Assembly: GCA_023954155.1 (NCBI GenBank)
Contig: JAMLIO010000002.1
Span: forward strand, 1 to 64,000
DNA from: Pseudobdellovibrionaceae bacterium
GTDB taxonomy: Bacteria > Bdellovibrionota > Bdellovibrionia > Bdellovibrionales > UBA1609
DNA length: 64,000 nt
Direction: 5' to 3'
Part shown: piece after piece, positions 26,865 to 35,725 of the stretch
Position numbering within the stretch: the first letter of the stretch is position 1
Layout of the letters: the number at the start of each line of letters is the position of its first letter
Program-made: the position numbers and the translations under genes
The notes under the pieces: model-generated
The model's database searches: none
Seen by the model: the letters and a program-made list of their open reading frames with translations, nothing else
Told to the model about the DNA's origin: nothing

Positions 26865-29228
26865 CTATGACCCAAAGTCAGAGCGCACACCCGATCTCAA
26901 AAACGCCTCTTTGTTAAAAGGGATTTGAAGATACTCACCCTTAAGCCACAAAGGTGTTTGGTCGTTAGTGTTGGGACTGCTCAGCCAACCATCTTGCCCA
27001 CCTAAAAGGATAAAATAATTTTCGTCTTCAGAAGACAAATCCGTCATCCATCTGGCCTGGGCACCATAACTGACAGGAGCTTTGGTTGCACTAAGGGGGT
27101 GGGCCGATTTCATCAAAGTTTCATTCCCACCACTATAGGGGCCTTCATAAAATTTAAATTTTTTCCCAATCAGAGGAACACGACTCATGGGATGCGCGAG
27201 TGTTAAAGGGTGAAAGTTTCCCCAGCTTTGATATTCATGCAAACGAACTTGTGTCACATTTAAATGCGTGAGCCACGCTTGGGCCTTCACAAACTCCTGA
27301 TCCTGAGCCAAAGCCTTACCTAAATCTTCACGCCACTTTGTAGACCGAGTATAAAATTGGTAGAGCTCCTTCTCGGCTTCTGGTGAAGCTTGTAAATGTT
27401 TTTTAATCTTATCCCAGTAAGCCTCCATAAGCCTTGCGCTGAGAACTTCAAACACTAAGGCTCCTTGAGATTCTTGTTCATAGTAGCCATTCCACTCTTT
27501 AAGAGTCTTATACACAGGGTGAAGTAAAATCGCTTCCTCTTGATCCTCTAGTACTTTTAACAGCACTTCCGTTAGATCTTTTGCAGATGGGGAAAATGTG
27601 TCTAGCTGCACCTCGCGCACTTGGGACAAATTCACTTTAGGTGTTTGTGACAACACCTGAGTCATCCGAGACACTCTGTCATTCGGAGCGTGAAACAAAG
27701 ATATGGGCAGCGAACCTTGATGCTTAAGAGCCTCGTTAGCACTGACCACAAAGCCTGATGAAGGGTTATAAACCTGCGGCAAGCTTGTGACGTTTTTAAA
27801 TGTTTTATGCTTTATAGACTCAGGTAATGGGATTTTAAATTCTTGTTCTAACTGCAACTGCCTAAACGCCGACAGTCGCCCTACATTTCCCTTCTTATCG
27901 GCATACACAAAGTTTTGCCCTGAAGCGGCGTAAGTGACAAAGGCCTGCTCAAACTCTTTCCAGTTTGTGGCTTGATTGATTTTAAAAAATGACAGCACTT
28001 CATCAGAATCTTCCATGCCTACCCAGTACAAAGATAAAGCTTTGGGATAAGAAAACAGTGGAACATCGGTCACAATGGGTAGGCCCTTCACCTCTCGAAG
28101 AGTGACCTTTTGATCTCGGCCCCAACGCACTTTAATATGTTCTTCTCTGTGGGTGGCGGTCTTTAAATCGTCTTCAGACACTTCACTTAAGTGTGAACTG
28201 ATCCCCCACATATTGGTTCCACCCCAGGCGATGTGAGCATTCCGACCGACTGCGGGTAAAGGAAATGTAGGCATCATAAATCCCATAGTTTTAAAACTCG
28301 GGGATTCAAGCACCATAAAGAGCCACATATTGGGAATCATGATCCCAAGATGAGGATCGTTAGATAAAATGGCCGCATCTCCAGTTTTTGATTTTCCTAC
28401 AGCAAAGGCGTTACTTCCTGATCGAGTGTAGGCCTCGGTCAAAGTTTGCAATAAGAGCCTATCTTGATCCACACCAGAAGACTGAGTGGCTTGAGTTTTA
28501 TTTTTGAAATCAAAAGGCGGCGATGAGTCCATCTCTTCTGAACCCAAAGACTTTGAAGGGACCACTGCCGCGCTTGAACTTTTGGACTTTAAATCTTGCA
28601 AGAGCAACTGGATGAAGGAGTCTTCACCTCTCCAAGAGTCCCAGAGCTTTTGATAGTAAGGCCTTTGTGCAAAATTCAGCACTTGCGCGAACATGATCCA
28701 GTTGACATCAATAGAGATAAATTTATGTATGGTGGCGAGATCACTGGCGGTCCATGAAGTAGGTGCAATGCCTGATAATTTTAAGTCTATGGCTCTTTGT
28801 GGATTTTGTTCCACGTAGTCATTCATCCCTCGCGCCATTTGTTCTAAAGCATTTTTAGTCTCTTCAGACACATGCTCCCAATTTTTTTGAGCGATCTTGG
28901 GAAAGTTAAGTGCACGTAAAAAGTAATCTATATTTTTGGTGGACCCACCCAACATTTCAGAGACTCGGCCTTGCGAGATCATTCTTAAAAACTCAAGTTG
29001 TGAGCGGCGCAAGTGCATTTGCAAAACACCGACTGTGTAAAACAAATCCGCATCTGTTTGGGCTGCCACTCGTGGTACACCGTAAGAGTTCCACACTACG
29101 TCCACAGGCTGCTGTGTATTGAGCCGCGTATTTTGAAATTGCGCTCTTCTATGCTCTAAAGATGTGTCCTTCGGACCAAGCGCGCAGCCTGACACCCACA
29201 AAGACAGCACAAGTAATTTTTTAATCAT
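26865..29228 (-). CDS. Penicillin-acylase-family lipoprotein
   Basis: N-terminal-nucleophile amidohydrolase, self-processed into alpha and beta chains, that would cleave acyl-amides such as N-acyl-homoserine lactones or acylated amino acids. Markers: VVWNSYGVPRVAAQTDADLFYTVG at the alpha start, SGSNAFAVG where Ser272 would become the beta-chain nucleophile, then ILSNDPHLG and PAVGRNAHIAWGGTNM, which carry oxyanion and catalytic Asn-type residues. The N terminus carries a lipobox (WVSGC, Cys15), unusual for a family that is often periplasmic and soluble, so it is probably membrane-bound. The start overlaps the upstream hydrolase gene by 4 bp (ATGA type), showing translational coupling. Confidence 0.92.
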   Translation of the reverse strand: MIKKLLVLSLWVSGCALGPKDTSLEHRRAQFQNTRLNTQQPVDVVWNSYGVPRVAAQTDADLFYTVGVLQMHLRRSQLEFLRMISQGRVSEMLGGSTKNIDYFLRALNFPKIAQKNWEHVSEETKNALEQMARGMNDYVEQNPQRAIDLKLSGIAPTSWTASDLATIHKFISIDVNWIMFAQVLNFAQRPYYQKLWDSWRGEDSFIQLLLQDLKSKSSSAAVVPSKSLGSEEMDSSPPFDFKNKTQATQSSGVDQDRLLLQTLTEAYTRSGSNAFAVGKSKTGDAAILSNDPHLGIMIPNMWLFMVLESPSFKTMGFMMPTFPLPAVGRNAHIAWGGTNMWGISSHLSEVSEDDLKTATHREEHIKVRWGRDQKVTLREVKGLPIVTDVPLFSYPKALSLYWVGMEDSDEVLSFFKINQATNWKEFEQAFVTYAASGQNFVYADKKGNVGRLSAFRQLQLEQEFKIPLPESIKHKTFKNVTSLPQVYNPSSGFVVSANEALKHQGSLPISLFHAPNDRVSRMTQVLSQTPKVNLSQVREVQLDTFSPSAKDLTEVLLKVLEDQEEAILLHPVYKTLKEWNGYYEQESQGALVFEVLSARLMEAYWDKIKKHLQASPEAEKELYQFYTRSTKWREDLGKALAQDQEFVKAQAWLTHLNVTQVRLHEYQSWGNFHPLTLAHPMSRVPLIGKKFKFYEGPYSGGNETLMKSAHPLSATKAPVSYGAQARWMTDLSSEDENYFILLGGQDGWLSSPNTNDQTPLWLKGEYLQIPFNKEAFLRSGVRSDFGS

Positions 29229-30166
29229 AAGTTCTTATTTACAAAATCTGTCACATAAAATCTAAGGGCTTTGTTCCCCTTAGGGTTTACAATATCTCCT
29301 GCCAACACGTGACGATCCCATTCAGGCTCAGAGATCAGAAGTTTCACTTTAGGTTTGATTTTATTGTAAAAGCTTTTGATCTGAGACACATCTAGGACCT
29401 CATCATCAGGAGAATACGCGATAAGCGTGGGAGTGTGCAACTGGGAGTAGTCTTGTTTTTTTAATGCCAATGTGACACGCATGAACTCTTGCAATGCGAT
29501 AGCAGGATGTTTGGTGGTCCAGAAATAACCATGCGCTTTATTTTCTGCGGGGAATTCTCTATATGTGCCAAACATCATCTTGATGATAAATTTCCCCAAG
29601 CCCCCAGCAAGTAAAAATGCGGCTTTGTCTTTAATTCCAAAATTCGGTGACACCAAAACCAAAGCATCTGGAGGTTTCGGTGCATTGAGAGTCACAAGTG
29701 TTGCTAGAGTTCCGCCAAAACTTGTTCCCATCAATATGGTTTTGTTCCCCATCATTTGCGCCACAGTGAGGCACTCCATGGCATCATCAATCCAGTTTTG
29801 ACCTTGCACTCGTTCCATAAAGTTGGGGTCTCTTAAGCCATGACCTGAAAGTCGTGTGACAAAAAGATTGGCCCGTAAGTCTTTGGCAATATTTGTAACC
29901 ACAGGCTGAAGTTCCATGGGGCTTGCCGTAAAACCATGAATGTAACAGATCGACCATTCCGTCACCTTCTTAGAGCGTAGAAGTTGCTTTTCATTTCGTT
30001 TTTTAACTAAGTTCAACATGGCTGGATTTTCCCGCGCCATCTCGTTCATCTGTTTTTCTACGGGGGGCAAATAGATATAATCTGAACCCAAAAAAGGAGT
30101 CACAACACCGTAGGTCCCAACAAGGACTAGCACTGCAAAAACAGCAAGACTCAGCTTTCTACGCAC
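29225..30166 (-). CDS. Exported alpha/beta hydrolase
   Basis: Serine hydrolase with an N-terminal hydrophobic anchor (LAVFAVLVLVGTYGVV). Motifs: CYIHGFTASPMELQP (oxyanion region), nucleophile elbow GTSFGG, an Asp in YSPDDEVLD and the final His in WDRHVL. The set resembles carboxylesterase and monoglyceride-lipase types; substrate unknown. The frame opens at a TTG (30178) but GTG 30166 has GGAGGGG at proper spacing and gives a clean signal anchor. It is coupled by a 4-bp overlap to the penicillin-acylase gene, so the pair may act in sequence on an acylated compound. Confidence 0.88.
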   Translation of the reverse strand: MRRKLSLAVFAVLVLVGTYGVVTPFLGSDYIYLPPVEKQMNEMARENPAMLNLVKKRNEKQLLRSKKVTEWSICYIHGFTASPMELQPVVTNIAKDLRANLFVTRLSGHGLRDPNFMERVQGQNWIDDAMECLTVAQMMGNKTILMGTSFGGTLATLVTLNAPKPPDALVLVSPNFGIKDKAAFLLAGGLGKFIIKMMFGTYREFPAENKAHGYFWTTKHPAIALQEFMRVTLALKKQDYSQLHTPTLIAYSPDDEVLDVSQIKSFYNKIKPKVKLLISEPEWDRHVLAGDIVNPKGNKALRFYVTDFVNKNL

Positions 30167-30419
30167 AGACCCCTCCAAAATATCGCTGACATCGCAGCAT
30201 CTATCACGAACCTCTAAGATGCGCTGTCATGGACCCATCAAAGTCCTAAAAACACTCAAATTTAAAAATGATTTTTGTGTTCCCTTTAAGACAATTAGAC
30301 CTGATGCAAATGCTAACGTCTATCATTTTTTTATGCGTGCAATTTAAGCATGCACACAGAACTGATTGATGAGTTTTCTTGCATATTTAGGCGTTTTAGA
30401 AGGATTTTAAAATATTTTC

Positions 30420-30448
30420 TTTACACCACTTCATTTTATAGCTATCAC
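30420..30448 (+). promoter_or_regulatory. Possible tRNA promoter
   Basis: TTTACA, a 17-bp spacer and TATCAC lie about 18 bp before the tRNA-Asp gene. The -35 box is good, the -10 box weak. Confidence 0.35.
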
Positions 30449-30465
30449 TAATGCTTCAATGAGCT

Positions 30466-30542
30466 GGGGCGGTAGTTTAGTTGGTTAGAATGCTGGCCTG
30501 TCACGCCGGAGGTCGCGGGTTCGAGTCCCGTCCGCCCCGCCA
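30466..30542 (+). tRNA. tRNA-Asp (GTC)
   Basis: Complete cloverleaf: acceptor stem GGGGCGG/CCGCCCC, D-arm with AGTTTAGTTGGTTAGA, anticodon arm with GTC between GGCCT and ACGCC, extra loop AGGTC, and T-arm GCGGG-TTCGAGT-CCCGT. The discriminator is G and CCA is encoded in the DNA. It is followed by a xylanase remnant and an isolated map gene, which fits tRNA loci as insertion points. Confidence 0.97.
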
Positions 30543-30659
30543 GTTCTTTAATTAGTTGTACTCAATTTACATTTTCGCTGAGTTCTGAACTGCTAATATC
30601 GGTTCGCCTTCGGCAAGGCTATTATAGATAATAGATGTGAGTATGAATTTATATTTAAC

Positions 30660-30963
30660 TCACTCTAAGCTCTCTAATAGCTTAGGGTAAATATGTGGTT
30701 TAGGATTATAATTTTTATCCCAAATATGGGCTGAACCAAAACCTGGGAAGTGTTTAGGAATCCAACTCACATGATCAGTAAATCCCCATGTTACAAATGA
30801 AGTGCAGTTTTCAGAAGCCACACACGCAGAAATATAATCTGAATATACTTTTTCTTGCTGTTGCAATTGAGTCGTTGTGGGATTAGCTCCATTAAGTAAA
30901 AGCGACATATCAAATTCAGATATACTCGATATTTGGCCAAAGTGAAAGGCTCTAAACTCCTCC
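30660..30963 (-). pseudogene. 5'-truncated GH10 xylanase remnant
   Basis: The frame encodes the C-terminal third of a glycoside hydrolase family 10 endo-xylanase: the nucleophile strand ISEFDMSLLLNGA (the glutamate of the usual ITELDV motif), YSDYISACVAS-ENCTSF, VTWGFTDHVSWIP and NYNPKPHIYPKLLESL, then stop. The match continues upstream of the first ATG (30908) to the stop codon of map without a start or ribosome site, and the N-terminal barrel with the acid/base Glu is absent. So this is a broken gene abutting map. An 82-residue ORF from 30908 exists but would encode an incomplete, inactive fragment. Confidence 0.85.
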
Positions 30964-31713
30964 CTAAGCTGGCAAGGTCATTATCAGAGGCTTACCCTTA
31001 GTAATGACAAGTGTATGCTCATACTGCGCCGTAAAAATTCCAGGATTTGTCATAAGAGTCCATCCATCACCGCTATCAAAAACTTCTCGCGCCCCAGAGG
31101 AAACGAACGGCTCAATAGTGATAACTTGGTTTTCTCTTAATACTCTCTTGTCTTTTCTATCATAATAACCCGCAATAAAATCAGGCTCCTCATGGAGAGC
31201 TCGTCCTACTCCATGACTTCCAATGTTTTCTATGACTGTAAAGCCATTTCTAATGGCTTCGGTTTCTATTGCAAGTCCTATACGATTTAACTTAGCACCA
31301 GCTCGCGCTTCTAACATGGCTTTCTCAAGAGCGCTCTTTGCAACGGCACATATTTGTAAATGTAATTTAGATTCTGGAGGAATGATGGATGAACCCCCTG
31401 TATCTGCAAAATAACCATCTAACTCTGCCGATACATCAATGTTTACAAGATCACCCGCTTTGAGAACTTTTGAACCTGGGATACCATGAGCAGCCTCTTC
31501 GTTCACACTTATACAGGTATAGCCAGGAAAGTTATAAGTGATCTTCGGGGCCGATCTTGCACCATGTGCGGCAAGAAACTCTCCCCCGATAGAATCTAAT
31601 TCTGCTGTAGTTATTCCTGGCTCAAGTTTAGCTTGCATATGCTGTAGACAGCGGGCCACAACTCGACCCACCGTACGTAGCCCTATTAAATCTTTTTCTG
31701 AATTGATCGACAT
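30964..31713 (-). CDS. map: Methionine aminopeptidase, type I
   Basis: Removes the initiator methionine from new proteins; cytoplasmic, two-metal enzyme. Ligands and substrate residues are complete: His in AAHGIPG, Asp in VNIDVSAELDGYFADTG (two), His in GSHGVGRALHEEP, Glu in ITIEPF and Glu in QYEHTL. Length (249) is that of type Ia. It is not in the usual ribosomal-protein/secY context but beside a tRNA and a xylanase remnant whose sequence begins right after its stop codon. It may therefore be an extra or acquired copy; a second map elsewhere on the chromosome would support that. Confidence 0.95.
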   Translation of the reverse strand: MSINSEKDLIGLRTVGRVVARCLQHMQAKLEPGITTAELDSIGGEFLAAHGARSAPKITYNFPGYTCISVNEEAAHGIPGSKVLKAGDLVNIDVSAELDGYFADTGGSSIIPPESKLHLQICAVAKSALEKAMLEARAGAKLNRIGLAIETEAIRNGFTVIENIGSHGVGRALHEEPDFIAGYYDRKDKRVLRENQVITIEPFVSSGAREVFDSGDGWTLMTNPGIFTAQYEHTLVITKGKPLIMTLPA

Positions 31714-31790
31714 AATTTTAATATACTACAATGACCACTCACCGTCATCTGTAAACCGTGGACGTGGGTAACTTAGACAATATAAAAGAA

Positions 31791-32018
31791 CTAAAACCCG
31801 CAGGTCTGAATGGCGTACTCTAGAGTGGCTTCTTCTTCGGTGAGGCCGTCGTCCATCACTTTTCCATTGAAAGCTAAAACGATCACTGCATCACCATCAA
31901 CCCAAGAGTCCACGTAGGATTCGGTGTCGAAGTCAAAAAGCAGGTCTTGATCGTAGAAGTTTAAAATCTCTTGGTGAGCAGTTTTGGCGTCTACGTGTTT
32001 GTAACACAGTTCATACAA
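31791..32018 (-). CDS. Small acidic protein, unknown
   Basis: I do not recognise this 75-residue protein. It is acidic (many Asp and Glu), mostly polar, without signal peptide or membrane helix, and reads as a compact alpha/beta domain: EILNFYDQDLLFDFDTESYVDS, then strand VIVLAFNGKVM and the helix TEEEATLEYAIQTC. Codon use and frame look genuine. It stands between map and the deaminase gene, pointing away from the latter. Function cannot be inferred. Confidence 0.5.
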   Translation of the reverse strand: MYELCYKHVDAKTAHQEILNFYDQDLLFDFDTESYVDSWVDGDAVIVLAFNGKVMDDGLTEEEATLEYAIQTCGF

Positions 32019-32177
32019 ATACGTGCTTCTTTCCCGGATTTTTAATTTTGATCAATGAGCCCCCAAAATATGCACTGAGCATGAGGGCTCATTCCTCCAA
32101 CTTCATATTGTCTAGCGGCAAATATTTCTTTATTTCAGCAAGGATGTCACACTGCTAGACCTACCACAGAGGCTCTA

Positions 32178-32639
32178 ATGGAAACCACAAAGAACACCCC
32201 CAAAACTGAACGTCCCAGCTTTGAAGAGATTTATATGCAACTGGCTTTAACCTTGGCTAGACGCTCCACGTGTAAACGACTGAACGTGGGCACAGTCATC
32301 ACCTCTACGGATTACCGCAAGGTTCTTGCTGTAGGTTATAATGGCAATGCGGCGGGCCTACCCAACACCTGTGATCGCGACGAGACAGGCAACTGTGGCT
32401 GCTTACACTCTGAAGAGAACGCCGTGATCAACTGTGATTCTCCTCGATTTGTGGAAAAGTATGTTTTTGTCACCCACCTTCCTTGCGTGGCATGCGCTAA
32501 ACGTCTGATCAATCTAGGTGGGGTAAAAAAGGTCTTCTTCCGCCATGAGTACCGCTGTAGCGAATCTGTAGAGCTTCTTAAGTCTGTCAATATCGAAATC
32601 GTACAGCTTAACATAGAACCACCTGCGCCCAAGTCCTGA
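32178..32639 (+). CDS. dCMP/cytidine deaminase family protein
   Basis: Zinc deaminase of the ComEB/dCMP deaminase type, which would supply dUMP for thymidylate synthesis. Motifs: NVGTVI near residue 38, the catalytic CLHSEENAVINC (Cys/His and Glu; here H-S-E rather than H-A-E) and PCVACAKRLINLG (zinc Cys pair). A second cluster (CDRDETGNCGC) matches the extra zinc site of dCMP deaminases. Length 153 is normal. It is followed 68 bp later by a secreted protein gene in the same direction. Confidence 0.9.
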   Translation: METTKNTPKTERPSFEEIYMQLALTLARRSTCKRLNVGTVITSTDYRKVLAVGYNGNAAGLPNTCDRDETGNCGCLHSEENAVINCDSPRFVEKYVFVTHLPCVACAKRLINLGGVKKVFFRHEYRCSESVELLKSVNIEIVQLNIEPPAPKS

Positions 32640-32707
32640 ACTCATTCCAAAGAATTGTTTTGTCATTTTTAGCATGGCAAAATGACTCTATATACGGGAG
32701 CTTAAAT

Positions 32708-33256
32708 ATGAGAAATTTACTTGTGATCACAGTGTCCTTTTTATTTGCGGCAACTGCTCATGCAGGATTTTTAGATAAAGTGAACAACACACTTAAAACC
32801 ATTGAATCTGCTAACGACACTGCCGACCGGGCAGAACGCGAAACCAAAAGAATCGACCGCTTACCTAAAACTAAAAGAGGCAAGGGCGATAAGGAGCTTT
32901 TTTCTGAATGGAAAGAGGATTTAAAAGTGGCTGAAAAAGGCGCCCAAAAATCTTGTAAAAAGAAGATTCGTTTTGAATTTGAACCCATTCGATTTAAAGG
33001 GTTTCTAGGAGCTTCACAAAGTCCTGGCGCTATGTGCGGAGACATTGCTAAAGCTTTAGAGTTTGACTTGTGCACTGAAAATCAATTTGCAAGCAAAATC
33101 AAAGGTAAACTAGATTCTGTAAAATGTTACTACACTTCAGCTTCAAGTGATGAAATCAAAATGCGCTTTAACGATAAAGAACTCATGGTGGGTTTTAGCG
33201 AAAACTCTAAAGACCTCTATGAAGAAAGTTTATCTTGGTTACAAAAGAACCTCTAA
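32708..33256 (+). CDS. Secreted basic protein, unknown
   Basis: Not recognised. The start was moved to ATG 32708, where GGAG and a signal peptide (LLVITVSFLFAATAHA) agree; the frame is open 16 codons upstream. The mature protein of about 163 residues starts with a charged helical stretch (DKVNNTLKTIESANDTADRAERET) and continues as a Lys-rich domain with four Cys (KSCKK, MCGDI, DLCTE, VKCYY), probably forming two disulfides in the periplasm. It ends 10 bp from the convergent CapA-like gene. Confidence 0.65.
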   Translation: MRNLLVITVSFLFAATAHAGFLDKVNNTLKTIESANDTADRAERETKRIDRLPKTKRGKGDKELFSEWKEDLKVAEKGAQKSCKKKIRFEFEPIRFKGFLGASQSPGAMCGDIAKALEFDLCTENQFASKIKGKLDSVKCYYTSASSDEIKMRFNDKELMVGFSENSKDLYEESLSWLQKNL

Positions 33257-33265
33257 TAACTAAAA

Positions 33266-34393
33266 CTAATGACATTGGGGTCTGGCGGTTAATCGCTCTG
33301 AAGACCCCATCAAGGCTTCAGAATTTCGCATCACTTGGTTGACGGTCTTCCAAGAGTCATTTCGACCTTTTAATCGATCCAAAAAATCTACGCTTAAATA
33401 CGACGCTGTCATATAAAGTGGCAAATACCTAGCTCCGTTCACCCACACCTTATTGCCTCTTTTAGATAAACCGACTACGGCCATCAGACCAATCTTATTC
33501 ACTCCTGGTTGAGAGCTGACAAAGTTTCCTGTTCCGTAATAAATAGGAACTTCACGTCCGTCTCGAGTGTTATACTTTTCCATAGGTTGAATGCGATGGG
33601 CATGAGTCCCAATAATGACATCTGCTCCAGCTTCAGCAATCTGTGCTCCTAGATTGATCTGGTCTCTGGTAGGCTGAAAAGAATCTTCGTTGCCCCAATG
33701 AGGGGTCACCACTACGGCATCAGCATGGCGTTTGGCTACAGCAATTTCAGAGAACAAAAGATCACGCTGGGAGTAACAGTGTAACACTTGGCTTGCGGTT
33801 TTAGCTCCACCATTGACTCCGTAAGTGCAAGCAATAAACGCCACCTTCCAGCCTTTTTTATTTACAATAGTAATGTAAGAGTCTCTTGAACCTTTGCGAC
33901 GAGTTCCAGTGTAAGGCAGTCCTGCCTCTTCCAAAGCATCGATGGTGGCATCAATACCAATAAGTCCTCTGTCTGCGGCATGATTGTTAGCTGTGGACAC
34001 AACATCAAATCCACCTGCTTTTAAATTTTGTGCTAAAACTGGATGAGTGTTAAATGCAGGGTAACCCGAATAAATGTATTCCTTTTCATCCCAATACACA
34101 CCTGGGTCCTTACGCTGAGTCAAATCCCTAGCTACACCTCTGGCAAGTGGAGTTTCCAAATTCGCATACATAATATCCATGCCACGCACATGCTCGCCGA
34201 TGTTTTGCCATAAATACGAATAGTGACTTCTTTGTTTTTGTGCTGCCATGTGGATGTACTTATGAATCAACAAGTCACCCACACCTCCAATAATCAAAGT
34301 GTCATCACTCTTTGCACACGCATCCTTAAACTCAAACGCCAAAGCAGACGTTGAGAACCCTAAAACCACAAATATAAAGGCTAATGTTTTCAT
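33266..34393 (-). CDS. CapA/PgsA-like exported phosphoesterase
   Basis: Exported protein of the PGA_cap family, a calcineurin-like metallophosphatase fold first known from poly-gamma-glutamate capsule synthesis. Metal-site motifs are present in order: GVGDLLIH, NLETPLA, STANNHAADRG, VVVTPHWGNE and GTHAHRIQP, then a conserved GTGNFV. The signal peptide ends ALA (residue 19). No capsule or poly-glutamate synthesis genes lie beside it, so the true substrate is open; cell-wall or storage polymer is possible. Upstream lies the long inverted repeat at 34472-34724, which may affect its transcription. Confidence 0.9.
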   Translation of the reverse strand: MKTLAFIFVVLGFSTSALAFEFKDACAKSDDTLIIGGVGDLLIHKYIHMAAQKQRSHYSYLWQNIGEHVRGMDIMYANLETPLARGVARDLTQRKDPGVYWDEKEYIYSGYPAFNTHPVLAQNLKAGGFDVVSTANNHAADRGLIGIDATIDALEEAGLPYTGTRRKGSRDSYITIVNKKGWKVAFIACTYGVNGGAKTASQVLHCYSQRDLLFSEIAVAKRHADAVVVTPHWGNEDSFQPTRDQINLGAQIAEAGADVIIGTHAHRIQPMEKYNTRDGREVPIYYGTGNFVSSQPGVNKIGLMAVVGLSKRGNKVWVNGARYLPLYMTASYLSVDFLDRLKGRNDSWKTVNQVMRNSEALMGSSERLTARPQCH

Positions 34394-34471
34394 ACCCTAG
34401 CAAAGTGCAAAACTAAGTCCCACCCAACTAAAATATACCCCAGCCCTCTGTTCAAAACTTATACAAGTCGC

Positions 34472-34724
34472 CTTTTTTGTCTCTTCCCAGTAAGTTCAAT
34501 TTTAAATTCAGTTTGATTTTAGATTGAGTTCTACCTTAGATTTCAACCTCAGAAGTGAGCAATGCGTATCCGACACGCGTTGGCCTGTGGGGCCGAGGGC
34601 CCCAGAGGGTAACGCGTGCCGAAGACGCTTTGCACCCGTCTCTGCTGCGTTGGAATCTAAGGTAGAACTCAATCTAAAATCAAACTGAATTTAAAATTGA
34701 ACTTACTGGGAAGGGACAAAAAAG
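34472..34724. repeat. Long inverted repeat, element 5
   Basis: Left arm 34472-34542 and right arm 34654-34724 are reverse complements over 71 bp with one mismatch. Between them a 111-bp GC-rich core folds back on itself: GCAATGCGTATCCGACACG pairs with the segment at 34612-34634 and GGGGCC/GGGCCCC closes the tip, about 19 of 23 middle pairs matching without gaps. So the whole 253 bp can form one hairpin with perfect base and imperfect top. The core sequence is unlike the repeats at 1, 56.2, 58.5 and 58.9 kb, but the layout is the same. It lies between the rhodanese gene and the CapA-like gene, both minus strand. Confidence 0.95.
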
Positions 34725-34733
34725 TGGGTGGTG

Positions 34734-35078
34734 TTAGTATTGGACGGGGTAGCCTAGGCGGTTCCATTCGATCATACCGCCTAACATGTTATACACTTTA
34801 TTAAATCCTAAGGTTTGCGCATAACCTGTGGCGTGGGCAGATCTGGCTCCGCTTCTGCATATAAAAATATAGCTTTGAGTTTGATCTAGGCGCCCTAATT
34901 CCTCTTCGAGCTCGGGGCCTAGAGTGATGAGCTTTGAGTTTTCGATATGGCCAAGCTCACCTGTGAATTCGTCAGGTTGCCTGACATCAATCAAAATGAA
35001 ATCTTGTGTGTCTTTAGTTTCAAAAAGGGTCTGGCAACTGATCTCTTGAATGCCTAAGGTGTCGTTGGTGATAAACAT
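34734..35078 (-). CDS. Rhodanese-like sulfurtransferase
   Basis: Single-domain rhodanese of 114 residues that would carry sulfur on a cysteine persulfide. The active loop is CRSGARS near residue 79 with the catalytic Cys, and the family motifs IDVRQPDEFTGELGHIENS and the C-terminal NMLGGMIEWNRLGYPV are clear. There is no signal peptide, so it is cytoplasmic. It lies 15 bp downstream of the HMA-like gene and is probably in its operon. The metal-linked pairing might mean a role in thiol or metal homeostasis, but the substrate is unknown. Confidence 0.92.
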   Translation of the reverse strand: MFITNDTLGIQEISCQTLFETKDTQDFILIDVRQPDEFTGELGHIENSKLITLGPELEEELGRLDQTQSYIFICRSGARSAHATGYAQTLGFNKVYNMLGGMIEWNRLGYPVQY

Positions 35079-35093
35079 AAATACTCTTAACTT

Positions 35094-35585
35094 TTATTTT
35101 TTCTCAGCCGTGGCTGGGGCTTTGTTATTATTTTTTGCATCTGAAGTGGCCATGGTTTTACTGCCAGACGTAGAGGGTTTAATTTGCACCACTCTATATC
35201 CTGCAACACTGACAAGCTCTTGAATTTTGGCATCACTTAAAGACTTGCCTTTATTAAAGTAAATATAGAGGTCTTTTAAACCTTCATGGTTCACCTTAAA
35301 AACCTCAGGGCTTTCTTGCAATACGGATTTGATCTTGTAAATGCAGGCATCACACACCGCTCCCTCAATCACCACCTCTTTACTTGCAAGCTGAGAAAGG
35401 TCGGCATTTTGACGATCCACAAAATCATCATCCTCTTCATCGGCCTGAGAGACGGCTTGTGCTTGCTTTTGAGTTTTAGATTTTGGCGTCGCTTTTTTAG
35501 CGTAAGCCGCAGAAGTCCATCCAGACAGAACACCCAGAGCCAGCACTAAAAGCATCACACTTAATGAATCCCAAATTACTCTCAT
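35094..35585 (-). CDS. Exported HMA-like metal-binding protein
   Basis: A signal peptide (LLVLALGVLSGWTSAAYA) leads a 163-residue protein. After a Lys/Gln/Ala linker with an acidic DEEDDDFVD stretch comes one domain resembling the heavy-metal-associated fold: EGAVCDACIYKIKSVL (CxxC, compare GMxCxxC) and a final strand AGYRVVQI. It may carry copper or another soft metal in the periplasm. The tail is Lys/Ala-rich. The next gene in the operon (15 bp) is the rhodanese. The HMA assignment rests on the CxxC position and strand/helix order only. Confidence 0.68.
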   Translation of the reverse strand: MRVIWDSLSVMLLVLALGVLSGWTSAAYAKKATPKSKTQKQAQAVSQADEEDDDFVDRQNADLSQLASKEVVIEGAVCDACIYKIKSVLQESPEVFKVNHEGLKDLYIYFNKGKSLSDAKIQELVSVAGYRVVQIKPSTSGSKTMATSDAKNNNKAPATAEKK

Positions 35586-35725
35586 AAAAAGCCCTTACTT
35601 TTCACTCGTTATATCCTCAATTCACAAACTAGTACAGGTCAAAAAACTGTATTAGCAACACCTTAGCAGCCTATGTAAAAACCCACAAATACGCAGCACA
35701 AATGAGAAGACTTCAAAACTAAAAC

